Part shown: one piece after another, positions 31,086 through 40,486 of the stretch | Position numbering within the stretch: the stretch's first letter is position 1 | How the letters are laid out: each line of letters opens with the position of its first letter | Notes under the pieces: generated by a model | The model's database searches: none | What the model was told of the DNA's origin: nothing | Seen by the model: only the letters and a program-made list of their open reading frames with translations | Position numbers and translations under genes: made by a program | NCBI GenBank assembly: GCA_023212725.1 | Contig: JALBYF010000099.1 | Coordinates: forward strand, 1 to 46,770 | DNA from: Tranzscheliella williamsii | Taxonomy: Eukaryota > Basidiomycota > Ustilaginomycetes > Ustilaginales > Ustilaginaceae | DNA: 46,770 nucleotides | Reading direction: 5' to 3'

Positions 31086-31697
31086 ATGATGGAGCCCTCA
31101 ACGAAGCCAACCCAGTAAGCATTGCAGCCGTCGCTGCCAACATGCATGGCAAGACTAACATAGCGAGGTTCATTCTGATTCGGCAGCCCGCCCAAGGACG
31201 ACCCGTTCACTGCCGACGAGCTCAAGCAATACGATGGGTCAGACGACTCCAAGCCTGTTTATGTCGCCATCAAGGGCCAGATCTTTGATGTCTCGGCCCG
31301 GCGTGAGATGTACCGTATGTTGTCCGCCCTCTGACTTGCGTGTTGCTGCATTTCCGAACCCGCGCCTCTCTGGGTGCCGTGCTGACAGTATGCCTGTCAT
31401 GTACATCTGTATGTCTGTTTGCATCTACAGAGCCCGGAAAAGGCTACCATATCTTTGCGGGCAAGGATGGTTCCAGGGGACTGGGCATGTCCTCGCTGAA
31501 GCCCGAGGACGCTGTGGCCGACTACAGCACGCTCGACCAGAAGCAGCTCAAGGTGCTCGATGATTGGGTAAGTCCGCGACACGCTCGCTACGCACATGTG
31601 AGCGTCAAGACTAACGCTGATTGTGGTTCTCTTTCGCCTCCAGGTCAACTACTACACCAAGCGATACAACATTGTCGGCAAACTCGTCTCCTCGTAA
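31086..31697 (+). CDS. MAPR-family cytochrome b5-like heme/steroid-binding protein (Dap1/PGRMC-like)
   Basis: Four exons placed by eye: 31086-31114, 31187-31314, 31431-31567 and 31644-31697, giving 115 residues in frame, with GTAAGC, GTATGT and GTAAGT donors. The domain reads FTADELKQYDGSDDSKPVYV, then AIKGQIFDVSARREMYQPGKG, YHIFAGKDGSRGLGM and a closing LDDWVNYYTKRYNIVGKLV. Tyr52 and Tyr58 match the two heme-pocket tyrosines of PGRMC1 (107 and 113). Unlike PGRMC1 there is no N-terminal membrane span in this model, so it resembles the short soluble forms seen in fungi and plants. Dap1 stabilises cytochrome P450 Erg11 in sterol synthesis; whether this short form does so is unknown. The first exon (29 bases) is the least certain part: the first ATG pair was chosen, and an upstream exon cannot be excluded. 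Confidence 0.85.
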
Positions 31698-31833
31698 TGT
31701 GTCTGCCAATGCCGTGCCGACGCAGCCCATCGTTTTACGAGTAGACTAGGAAAGCACGATGGCACAGAGTACACGATCGAGAATGCTACCACTGTTGTAC
31801 ATGAAGGTTTTGAGAGCAGGTCTGATGCTAGGC

Positions 31834-32721
31834 TTAGGGGGCGAGCCGGTCGATTGTCCATTGATCTTGGCTAGCGGGTGTGGTGGAGTGGATGTCGCGG
31901 GTGTATCGGAAGCGGTCGTGGAGGCGGTTAGGACGACCGCACCAGAATTCGACTTCGTTAGGGACGATGCGGTAGCCGCCCCAGTGTGGGGGAAGGGGGA
32001 TGTCTACGTCGGGGCCGTTGTAGGATTGGTCTGGCTCGAGGCCGGCGGCGTGGGGGACGGCGAATCTTTCCTCTGTGTCGCGGACGCGCTGTTCGAGGAG
32101 GTCGCGGGAGTCGAGGGTGGTGGATTGGGGAGAGGCCCAGGCGCCGATGCGGCTGCCGAGCGGGCGCGAGTCAAAGTAGGCTTTCGAGTCGGCGGTGGGG
32201 AGTTTCTCGACGCGGCCGGCGACGCGGACGGAGCGGGCGAGCGTTTTCCAGTAGAACGTGAGCGAGGCGTATGGATTCTGTGCCAGTTCGCGCGCCTTGC
32301 GCGACGAGTAGTTGGAGAAGAACAGGAAGCCGGCCGCGTCGACCTGCTTCAGCAGCACCACGCGCGACGACGGCCGCGCCGTCCCCGCAGCCACGTCCAG
32401 CGCAACCGTCGCAAGCGTCATCGCCTCCGGCTCCTCCACACCGCTCGCCACCGCATGCCGGAACCACTCGTTGAACTGCGCTATCGGCGACGCTGCCAGC
32501 TCCGTCCGCTCCAGCCCCGCAGTCCGGTACTGGTTGTGCGTAGTAACCGACGTCACCTCCTCGCCTTCGCCCTGCACGTTGGCGTCCATCCCGACCACGA
32601 GACTCGTACTGACCCTCCGACAAACCTGAAGCGGTACAAGCAAACGAGGCGACACTGGAGAGACGCTGCGGATGCCCGACGCCAGGGTGGTACGGAGGAG
32701 CGAACTGACGGTCAAGATCAT
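31834..32721 (-). CDS. PDX3: Pyridoxamine 5'-phosphate oxidase
   Basis: Single exon, 295 residues from the ATG at 32721; the open frame extends to a TTG at 32736, which is not a credible start. The first 40 or so residues (MILTVSSLLRTTLASGIRSV and on) are Arg/Ser/Leu-rich without acids and look like a mitochondrial presequence; an internal Met near residue 45 could give a cytosolic form. The core has EPEAMTLATV, RPSSRVVLLKQVD, GFLFFSNYSSRKARELAQNP with the FMN-binding Arg-Lys, and GSRIGAWASPQS. The C-terminal signature ends with Trp-Thr-Ile-Asp-Arg-Leu-Ala-Pro. The enzyme oxidises pyridoxine or pyridoxamine phosphate to pyridoxal phosphate with FMN and oxygen. It converges with the MAPR gene across 136 bases. 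Third positions switch from G to C near 32270-32330. Confidence 0.95.
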   Translation of the reverse strand: MILTVSSLLRTTLASGIRSVSPVSPRLLVPLQVCRRVSTSLVVGMDANVQGEGEEVTSVTTHNQYRTAGLERTELAASPIAQFNEWFRHAVASGVEEPEAMTLATVALDVAAGTARPSSRVVLLKQVDAAGFLFFSNYSSRKARELAQNPYASLTFYWKTLARSVRVAGRVEKLPTADSKAYFDSRPLGSRIGAWASPQSTTLDSRDLLEQRVRDTEERFAVPHAAGLEPDQSYNGPDVDIPLPPHWGGYRIVPNEVEFWCGRPNRLHDRFRYTRDIHSTTPASQDQWTIDRLAP

Positions 32722-33123
32722 ACGTTGCCACAGCAATGTGAGGTCGCCTTCACAATTGCTTACGGGGATATGGAAGAGGAAGAGGTTCAGGAGCTGGGAA
32801 CATCAGTGACTCCAATCAGCACTGCGAGCTCGACTCCCAACCGCCCGAAATGGATGCGAAATATCCGAAATATTATTGTGATTCCGTGCAAGTGCGGTGA
32901 TGTCAGATCCACGTTCTCACGCCTGTGCCAAAGCGGTATCAGATTCGACTATGGAGTTTCGTTAACGACGAGAGAGGACACAATGCAAAGCAAGTACAGG
33001 GGAACAGAGGTGCAGGCCATTATGCGCTTCCGCTGCGTGGTTGCCCGGAGGCGCGGCAGCGGCATAGGTAGCAGGTGGTATTGTCAGGAACGATGCTGGC
33101 GAACAAGAGTCGGGAGCTTATGC
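32722..33123. other. Intergenic: PDX3 promoter and 3' region of membrane-protein gene
   Basis: 402 bases; no gene or site recognised. Confidence 0.35.
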
Positions 33124-34251
33124 CTAGATGCGGGGTGTGCCATCATCATCGGCGTGATCGGTGGAAGTGCTGGGCTTCGTCTTGGCGTCCCTAGCATAAT
33201 CTTCGTCGTCCAGCTTGACTGTGACTTCGGAGTCTTTGGCTGCATCCAGCTGTCTCGAGTCCCCATCTCTGCTGGTGGACGGCCTTCTTGTACCTTCCGA
33301 AAAACCGTAGCCGGTCGGACTAGAAAGGCTCTTACGGTCGTCAAGGTCTCCCTGTGTTTCGCCTCTTTCATAGTCGGGCAGATCCCGCGGAGCGTACTGA
33401 CCCTGAGGGGGAGGGGCCCCAGACGGCGGTGCATAAGCGCCGTAAGGAGCTGGCGGATACGAATAGGCCTGAGCTTGGGATTGGGGATCGTAAGGACCCT
33501 GATGGCCGTACTGAGCGCTTGGGGCCTGTTGCGTTCTTCGTCCCCACCATCCACCACCGCGGTTCTCCCTGACGCGCACAGAGGAGGGATCCTGCAGCTG
33601 TCGGACGAATGCAAAGCTGAAGGAAACAACTGGAAGACCGACAACAATCGTAACCACGAGCCAGACATATTCCCAGCTCGAGTCGTAGCTCCAGCCCGCA
33701 CGGCAGTAGCTCGTGGCATCCGCGGCCGACATGACGGTGCCAGTGCCGGAGCTGTCGCCAAAGTAGGAGGGTGACGAAGTAACAACAGCACCGGTGTTAT
33801 CCGCAGTGCAGTTATCGATAATGCGCTGCTTCCAATGGTGATGAGCGACGATGCTGAGGATCTCGGCAGCGATGACAGCGACGAAGCCGGGGATGGTCAG
33901 CCTCGAGTAGAGTGTCGCCAACTTGAGGTGGGTCTTGAGGGCTGCAGTGAAGCCGAGTACTTCGACCATGGCCGCAACTGTCAACAGCACTGCTGGGATG
34001 ATGTGGAAGATATTCATGCCAGAGCTATTTCCACTCTTGCCAATGTCCCGGAAGTTGGAGATTGCTACCAGCAGCAGGTAGATGAAAGTGAAGAAGGATG
34101 TTACCAGCACTACGGGACGAAGTGTATACGGATAGACCCTTCTGATGACGTTGGCGTAGGCGGGTGGCGCGCCTGAAGGAGGCGGAGGCCGAGTCTGGGT
34201 GTAGTTGGGGAGGTACGAAAGCTCCGGAAGCTCCTGTTGGCGTGACGCCAT
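33124..34251 (-). CDS. Four-span membrane protein with Pro/Tyr/Gln-rich cytosolic tail
   Basis: Single exon, 375 residues, ATG at 34251. Four hydrophobic spans are visible at about 46-64, 81-103, 119-136 and 195-217. Two cysteines (148, 183) lie in the loop between spans 3 and 4, which also carries an Asn-Cys-Thr N-glycosylation site. The N-terminus and the tail would then be cytosolic. The tail (about 220-375) is rich in Pro, Gly, Tyr and Gln, then becomes charged with Ser/Asp/Lys. The layout resembles fungal SUR7/PalI-type or MARVEL-type membrane proteins, but I cannot tell which; no signature loop of either family is obvious. It is read as a conserved fungal plasma-membrane protein of unknown function. 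The open frame and hydropathy pattern make it a solid gene. Confidence 0.75.
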   Translation of the reverse strand: MASRQQELPELSYLPNYTQTRPPPPSGAPPAYANVIRRVYPYTLRPVVLVTSFFTFIYLLLVAISNFRDIGKSGNSSGMNIFHIIPAVLLTVAAMVEVLGFTAALKTHLKLATLYSRLTIPGFVAVIAAEILSIVAHHHWKQRIIDNCTADNTGAVVTSSPSYFGDSSGTGTVMSAADATSYCRAGWSYDSSWEYVWLVVTIVVGLPVVSFSFAFVRQLQDPSSVRVRENRGGGWWGRRTQQAPSAQYGHQGPYDPQSQAQAYSYPPAPYGAYAPPSGAPPPQGQYAPRDLPDYERGETQGDLDDRKSLSSPTGYGFSEGTRRPSTSRDGDSRQLDAAKDSEVTVKLDDEDYARDAKTKPSTSTDHADDDGTPRI

Positions 34252-35002
34252 GTTGGCCGTGGCCGTTTCGGCGGAGAAGAGCGTAGCGATAAGTGAGAGG
34301 ACAGCAGACGCAAGGACTGACGATCGCCCTGCGTGACCTTGCTTGCGGATGGTGGTGGCAATAGACTGAGTGCGGTTGATGATAATATCGTTTGGCCGTG
34401 GAGCAGATTAATATGCTAGGTAGCCCTATGAGCGTTACGCGCCCAACCAGCGTTGCCGTGGCTCAGCCCCTCGTCCACTTTTAGTCATGAGTGTTGTGTT
34501 CCCAACCAAAGGGGTGGCTGTGCCAACAAGTCGCAACTGTGAGTGCCTGCGTGCGATAGATCAACTGGACATCTTAAGCCCGCGAAAAAGATGAGATTCA
34601 GATTTTCGATCTGACATCGGCCAATCAAATATATCGCGCGGGCATGTGGGTGGGGCGCCTGTCGCGCTTGGCGCGGCTGCCCTAAGGGACGGGCGGATAC
34701 AGCATGCATACATACCCCAGCAGCCTCTGCATATAACGGCGAAAGCAAAGGCAATGGACGACATCCGCCGTGCTTGATAAAGATGTTGGCCGGAGCGAAA
34801 CGCAAACGAAAATGCAAACGCCCACCAGGCAAGCAGGGCCTATTCCAAGACGTCCTTATCGCAGCGAATCCGGCGCACAACCACCTGGGGTGAGCCGAGC
34901 TATATAAACATCGCTACCTCGATCGTGCCCGCTGGCTGCCCTCCTCACACATACTATCCGCTTAGACTGTGGTTGACAAACGCTCACCAGATATCGCAAG
35001 AA
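34252..35002. promoter_or_regulatory. Divergent intergenic region before the amidohydrolase
   Basis: 751 bases between divergent starts. A TATA box is listed separately near its right end. No other gene recognised. Confidence 0.4.
34901..34908 (+). promoter_or_regulatory. TATA box of the amidohydrolase gene
   Basis: TATATAAA about 100 bases before the ATG at 35003, a normal distance for a fungal core promoter. It is the clearest TATA box in the window and suggests a regulated rather than constitutive gene. Confidence 0.6.
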
Positions 35003-36757
35003 ATGACTACGACTACTTTGTTCAAGAACGGGCTGTTTTTCACCGCCCAAGCTACCGAGCTCGTGCCCGCTAACCTGGATCCTGTCAAGCAAGACTATTC
35101 CAATGCCGCGGCGCTCCAGGGCCGCTTTGCTGAATGTATGGTGGTCAAAGGCGGCAAACTAGCTTATGTCGGTAGTCTCGAGCAAGTGCCGCCTGCGCTA
35201 AGCCAGGAGGCTGAGGACGGTGTGGTAGACATGCGCGGCAAGCTAGTTGTACCCGGCTTCATAGACGCACACACGCATATGCTCAACTTCGGCCAATCAC
35301 TCGACAAGGTGAACCTGGCCCAATGCAAGAATTTAGCCGACATTCAGAAGACTATTAAGGAGGCTGCTGATGCAGACCCGACAGCGCCCCGTATTCTCGC
35401 GTCGTGCTGGATCCAGGATGTTACCGACGGCCTCGCCTTGGCTTCTGACCTGGATGCTATTGTGCCAGATCGACCTGTCTATATCGAAGCGCATGACCTG
35501 CACTCTCACTGGTGCAACACGGCCGCCCTCAACGAGCTTGGTGTCACCGACACAACGCCTAACCCGGAGGGAGGCGAGATTTTCCGCGACCCAAAGACGG
35601 GCAAGGCTACCGGCCTCCTCTCCGAGACGGCCAACATCTTGTTTGTCTGGCCAAAGCTGGCAAGCCTGAGTTCCCTGGAGGAGCAGGAAAATAACTTCCT
35701 TCGCGCCTGCGATGCCTACCGTGAGACAGGCTACACTGGCGCTGTCGACATGGCGCTCGACCCGCTCTCGCTCGATTGTCTGCTGCGAGTCAAGAGCAAG
35801 ATGGGCGGCAAGCTGCCGCTCCGCATGGCTGCGCACTGGCTTTTGCGGCCGGAGACAGAAGCCGAAAATATCAAGCAGATCAACTATGCTCTTGAGCTCA
35901 GCAAGCAGCACAACGACGAGTGGTTCCGGCTGGTTGGCATCAAGCTGGTCTGTGACGGCGTCATCGACGCGTGCACTGCAGCGCTCAAGGAACCCTACTT
36001 CAACGGAACCAATGCGGAATCAATGTGGCCGCTCGAGACGCTGGTGCCAGTGGTCAAATATGCTGATTCGGTCGGGCTCCAGCTCGCGATCCATGCCATC
36101 GGCGACATGGCGGTGCACACGGCGGTGGAGGCGATTGCCACGCTGGGAGAAACGCTGGAGGCGCAGGGTCTGTCGATCCGTTCGCGTCGCCACCGAATCG
36201 AGCACCTGGAGCTGACCGACCCAAAGGATGTCGAGAAGCTCGGCCGGCTGGGCATCACCGCGAGTGTCCAGCCGGTTCATTCTGACCCAGCGATCCTGAA
36301 CGGCTGGTGCAAGATGCTAGGCGACTCGCACAACGAGGGGCGATGCGCGCGCGCCTTTGCCTATCGCGAGTTCCTCGAGAGCGGCGCGCCAGTGGCCTTC
36401 GGCTCCGACGCCCCCACCGCCCCGCACTGGGTCCTGCCCAACCTCTTTAACGCGGTCACCCGAAGGTCGACTCGCAACCCCGAGTCCGACGTCACAACCA
36501 CCCCCCAGTTCGCCCTCCCCCTGGCCACCTCCCTCGCCGCCGCGAGCTACGGCGCCGCGTACAGCTGCAAGGCCGAGTCCTGGGCCGGCACGCTCGAGAC
36601 AGGCAAGAGCGCCGACTTCGTTGTCCTCGACACCAACCTATTCCAACACAACGCCTCCGCCGCCGACATCGGGCCCGCTCTGCTCAAGGCAAAGGTCCTT
36701 CAGACGTGGCTGACCGGCACCAAAGTGTACCAGCGAGCACAGGCCACACCCGCCTAG
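35003..36757 (+). CDS. Amidohydrolase-3 (YtcJ-like) family metal-dependent hydrolase
   Basis: Single exon, 584 residues from the ATG at 35003 (MTTTTLFKNGLFFTAQ). The upstream in-frame ATG at 34925 lies next to the TATA box and is unlikely. The beta-sandwich start is followed by VVPGFIDAHTHMLNFGQSLD with the His-x-His metal motif (about residue 90), an ARG/YtcJ-type IEAHDLHSHWCNTAAL, IKLVCDGVIDACTAALKEPYF, QLAIHAIGDMAV with a metal His, RHRIEHLELT, and the final Asp motif VAFGSDAPTAPHW. The C-terminal SADFVVLDTNLF closes the composite beta domain. The family hydrolyses amide or related C-N bonds of small molecules; the substrate cannot be read from sequence. The TATA promoter fits an inducible catabolic enzyme. 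Third positions become strongly C-biased after about 36390. Confidence 0.9.
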   Translation: MTTTTLFKNGLFFTAQATELVPANLDPVKQDYSNAAALQGRFAECMVVKGGKLAYVGSLEQVPPALSQEAEDGVVDMRGKLVVPGFIDAHTHMLNFGQSLDKVNLAQCKNLADIQKTIKEAADADPTAPRILASCWIQDVTDGLALASDLDAIVPDRPVYIEAHDLHSHWCNTAALNELGVTDTTPNPEGGEIFRDPKTGKATGLLSETANILFVWPKLASLSSLEEQENNFLRACDAYRETGYTGAVDMALDPLSLDCLLRVKSKMGGKLPLRMAAHWLLRPETEAENIKQINYALELSKQHNDEWFRLVGIKLVCDGVIDACTAALKEPYFNGTNAESMWPLETLVPVVKYADSVGLQLAIHAIGDMAVHTAVEAIATLGETLEAQGLSIRSRRHRIEHLELTDPKDVEKLGRLGITASVQPVHSDPAILNGWCKMLGDSHNEGRCARAFAYREFLESGAPVAFGSDAPTAPHWVLPNLFNAVTRRSTRNPESDVTTTPQFALPLATSLAAASYGAAYSCKAESWAGTLETGKSADFVVLDTNLFQHNASAADIGPALLKAKVLQTWLTGTKVYQRAQATPA

Positions 36758-37139
36758 ACGGCGATCTGCAATGCGCTCAATCTTGTACCCTCTTCAGCCC
36801 ATACTGCTACTGTGTGATTAACATTTAAAAGACATCAGATCCAATCGTAACAACGTGATAGTCGACATCATAAACAGCAATCAAGCGGTACGTGAGGAGT
36901 GGCACAGGCGGCCGAGCATGGCATGCTCGGCGCTGTCAGCGGGAACGTAGAGAGTGCAGCCGTGCCGTATCGCCTCCCACCCCATTTGTCTCTCGTTACA
37001 AAGCTGCAGGAGGAGCTGCGGAGCGTCGTGATGAGGTGGAACGGCACAGCCCGGAAGGGAAACTCGCGGCGGCATGGCGTAGCTTTTGCTGGCGGTGCGC
37101 TGTCCGTGTCCTCCAAGCAAGGCTGTCGGCCATACAGGG
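36758..37139. other. Convergent 3' regions with a 21-base palindrome
   Basis: 382 bases between two stop codons. Besides the palindrome at 36911-36931 I see no feature. Confidence 0.4.
36911..36931. repeat. Near-perfect 21-base palindrome
   Basis: GCCGAGCATG and its exact complement CATGCTCGGC flank a single G. In RNA it can form a seven-pair stem with a seven-base loop on either strand. Its place between two convergent genes would suit a 3'-end or stability element, but it could also be a protein-binding site. Confidence 0.7.
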
Positions 37140-37376
37140 CTAGTGTTTCTTCTTTGGGCGGTCTGGAGCGACCAGCGAAGTGTCGTTGGGGTCCCAGCCG
37201 GCCAGAAGCGTGGGCGGATATGAGCTAACATCGGCGGCAGGGGTCGGCATGTTCAAGTTGGGGATTTGTTCCGGATAGATATCTTGGAACGGCCGCGGCA
37301 GGGGCAGCGGTGCAGCCAAACCAAGTCCGGTGCACACCGTGAGTAGTAGGAGGGAAAGGAAAATGTGCCTGGCCAT
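37140..37376 (-). CDS. Small secreted Pro-rich peptide, candidate effector
   Basis: Single exon, 78 residues, true ATG at 37376. Residues 1-22 are a textbook signal peptide (MARHIFLSLLLLTVCTGLGL, then AA). The mature part of about 56 residues starts APLPLPRPFQ, has no cysteine, is rich in Pro, Leu, Asp and Tyr, carries one Asn-Asp-Thr glycosylation site and ends in a basic PKKKH. I do not recognise the family. It lacks a CAAX box, so it is not a typical basidiomycete pheromone precursor. A TATAAAA box at 37569-37575 on the minus strand lies about 195 bases upstream and supports a real gene. Secretion is well supported; a role in host interaction is speculation. It stands at the edge of a gene-poor stretch. 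Confidence 0.62.
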   Translation of the reverse strand: MARHIFLSLLLLTVCTGLGLAAPLPLPRPFQDIYPEQIPNLNMPTPAADVSSYPPTLLAGWDPNDTSLVAPDRPKKKH

Positions 37377-39671
37377 GATTACTATCGTTCAGCGTCCTTC
37401 GTTCTGAGAAAACAGGAGGCCTGTGATGCGGGGGGGTAAGCGCGAACAGTCTATGAACTTTAGTATGGGAAGATGTGAATCAGGCTAGCTGGGAATGCTC
37501 GCTTGTCCTGAGTGCGATGTAAGGCGGTTCTTGTGGCAAAACTGTGGATCCTCGGAGAGTCTGCTCAGATTTTATAGCCTCGAACTTGGTGGTGTGCAGT
37601 ATGCAGAGAATGAAGGATTGCGGGGAAAACAGCTGAGACCACAGGACCTTTGCCGGTGACGAACACCGCGGCCGTATATTTCAAGGGAGCGGCACGAAGT
37701 GCCTGACGAAGCGAGCAGCGAGCCTTTGTGAGGGTGGCCACCGTGGGGGGTTGCCGGTACATGTGGCCCTGGTTTCAGGCCGAGATGAAGCCGAAATGCA
37801 ATCGGGCGCAACTCCGCAGTGGTAACTGGGAGCCCGAGGATGCATTTCGTTGCTGGCACTGCACAAGACGCTATCGCCATGCCTCGCCTTGGAAATGGGT
37901 GAGTCGGTCTCGCATGCTCGCTCTTCGGTGTCGGGCACCGATAAACCCCGAAGTGGGGACCACACCGTCTCCCACATCCCCGCACTTGTCCACGCTGAAG
38001 CACGACTACCCGGCGGTGAACCTGCTAGAAGGTGAGCGAACAAGCAGCAACCCCGTGACAGGTGGGCAAATGACGTTGTCTTGATCAGCTCTGAGACGGC
38101 ACCCGGAGCGTTGAACCTTAGATGTGGCTTAAGTTGGATTAGTCTTTTCCGGCTTCTGAAAGACTCCATTAGCGACTGTCTTTTCGCACAGGGGCCGTTA
38201 TGCAACGCAGCCCATAGTGACAGCACTTTAAAGGTTAGGGGATAGCGGATACGGAGAAATCGGCAGCTGATCGAGAGCCAATGTTCGGTGGCCGGCCCGA
38301 AGGATGGAGAGGGGCCAGATCCAAGAGCTAAACTCAGGTATTTCGCCCATCCATGTGACCCCTGTGCGAACGCAGGGGCTCATAATACAGAGACAACAAT
38401 ATGTACAAGGATGGTCACTGAATGGAAGGATTTCGTGGGCCGATGAAGTTGACATCTGCTGGCGTGACTGGAGAAGTGGGGTGGTTGATCCAGTGCCTCA
38501 GCCATATTCAGTAGACAAGACGGAGATGCGATATGAAGGCATCTTGGGGTTCAGGCAGGGTACAGGTCCCACTCCGAGAACCCACTTGGTAAGCTGTAAC
38601 AAGCGGAAAAAGCACAGTGGACAAACACGGCGGATCCTTCTCGGCACGGCTGAATACCCTGATGCTCTGGCATAGCCATTCGAATTTCTACGGCCTTCGA
38701 CCGAACCATGACCGTTGGCTCGGTGTAAGATAGTCAGTCAGGGCATCAAAACCATACAGATGAGCTTGCGAATCGAGCTTCGTGGCGCGCACTGCCAGAC
38801 GCGAGTCGAAAAGCAACTGCATCGCCACACGTCCAATCCCTCGCTGCGCAAAGTGGGACCTTTTGAACTTATATCTCGACTGTGCGAAAATCCGAATGAA
38901 ACCCCAGGCCGTTGCCTGCAGGTACTGGAAAGGAGGCGGCGGGGCAAGGCACAAGCATAAGTGCCAGGGATTTGGCCTTTGCCTGCTGATCCGTCTTCAG
39001 TGGTCCAGGGTCGGGGATGAGGTGTGCCACCCTAATTCGGGTCCACGTGAAGCAGTCCTCCAGCGGTCTTCCCCCTTGGCTAGCCCGCCTCAAACGAATT
39101 GAGGCTCCATTGAAGCTTACAAAGCAAGCGCGGACAGCCTTGTCGGATACCGAGCTCGTTAAGGTCATATACGCTCAGTGCCATGCTCGCCATGAAAGGC
39201 ACGATCCTCGGCTTGCCTTAATCGATACGCGCGATAATCATCTCACGGTGGCTCACATTCTTCTCTCACGGGCTGTTCACTGAGCGACGGACGATGAACA
39301 GCTGCTCCGCTGAAGGTTCGCAGGCTTCGGGACTGAGACAGAGCACGAAGACAAGCCAATTCGTGCGCGGAACACCGAGTCCGACGGATCAGATGCGCAA
39401 CCAACCAACATGCCGGCGTAGCAGACGTGAACATATGCCGCGCAACGCAAGTTTACTAGCGTCAGAATCTAGCTGTGTGCGTGGATGTGAGAGTGACCTC
39501 GGGGCTGTGGGAGAGTATCCTATGTCACTGCCTTGATCGTATTTGGCTACCAGACGAAAGCCAAGGAGGCGGCGAATCCGGTTTATTTCAACGGCCGTCA
39601 ATAATACAAGGGAAGTAGATAGGGCATGCGACGAAGGGCTTTGGCAGCCAGATTGTGACCGGCGTGCTAGT
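37377..39671. other. Gene-poor stretch of 2.3 kb
   Basis: Contains the small peptide's promoter at its left end (TATAAAA on the minus strand at 37569-37575). Beyond that, short frames occur on both strands but none shows a known domain, steady codon bias or a signal peptide. A six-base-pair hairpin (38359-38364 with 38373-38378) resembles a tRNA T-arm, but no tRNA can be built around it. No transposon ends recognised. Confidence 0.35.
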
Positions 39672-40486
39672 TTATAGCTTCGCCTTCTGGGCCTTCAGTA
39701 CGGAGTCGAGCTTGGTGGCGAGCATGATATTGCCCTTGACCTTCAACTTGCCGGACATGAAAGCCTTCTGGCCGTTGAGCTTGCCGTCGGCGAGGTCGAC
39801 AAAAGTATCGTCGCCAAGGTTGACGGTGACATCAGCCTTGTTCTTAGCCTTGCCTTCGTAAGCCTCGGCGTTCTGTGAAAACAAGAGAAAGCGGTGGGGG
39901 AAACGCGGCGAGTCAGCAACAGTTGTGCGAGCTGGATCGGAGGATGACAGCGAAGCCCTTGGAAGTCTGACGCAACAACCGCTTGAAGCAGCACTTTTGA
40001 GGCGCTGATAATCTAGACGGCGCTAGCTTAGCTTTAGAAAGCCAGATGCCAAAGCTATTCAAGGCCGCAAAGTTCTCCAAAAGATGCCCTATCACATTGA
40101 GGATAACACATACCTTCTTCAGGTCAATGGTCCAGATAAGCTCCTTGCCTTCAGAGTTCTTGACGTGCATCTCAAAGACGCCGTTGGTCTAATAAGATGA
40201 TTCAATCCGGCGTGGTAAGGATTGTACGTCGACGGGCGAGCAGCGACGGTAACGATGAGCAATAAACGCAAAGAGGACGGGACAGTCGTCAGCGGTTGTG
40301 CCAGGCATGGACGTTGGCATGTTCGTCTTCCTACAGCTAAAAGTAGAGAAGCGCCATACGCTACCAAGGTCTAGAATGAATGGATAAACTTACCTTCTTC
40401 TGAATGTCCTTCTTCTCCTTCTCATCCATGCCCTTCAGACCCTCGGTGATCTGCTCGAAGAGAGGCCTAGCCTTGAATTCAGACAT
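39672..40486 (-). CDS. SCP2 sterol-carrier domain protein, peroxisomal
   Basis: Three exons placed by eye: 40486-40394, 40188-40114 and 39872-39672, giving 122 residues; donors GTAAGT and GTATGT, acceptors TTAG and ACAG. Introns are 205 and 241 bases and respect codon boundaries. The product starts MSEFKARPLFEQITEGLKGM, continues with a TNGVFEMHVKNSEGKELIWT beta segment, and ends with NKADVTVNLGDDTFVDLADG and GQKAFMSGKLKVKGNIMLATKLD. This is the complete SCP2 fold as a stand-alone protein. The last residues are AKL, a functional type-1 peroxisomal targeting tripeptide in many eukaryotes. SCP2 proteins bind fatty acyl-CoA and sterols and support peroxisomal beta-oxidation. Location is inferred from the tripeptide only. 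Confidence 0.93.

Noticed and set aside
38359..38378. Hairpin resembling a tRNA T-arm
   Set aside because: Loop has eight bases and no other tRNA arms can be built around it.
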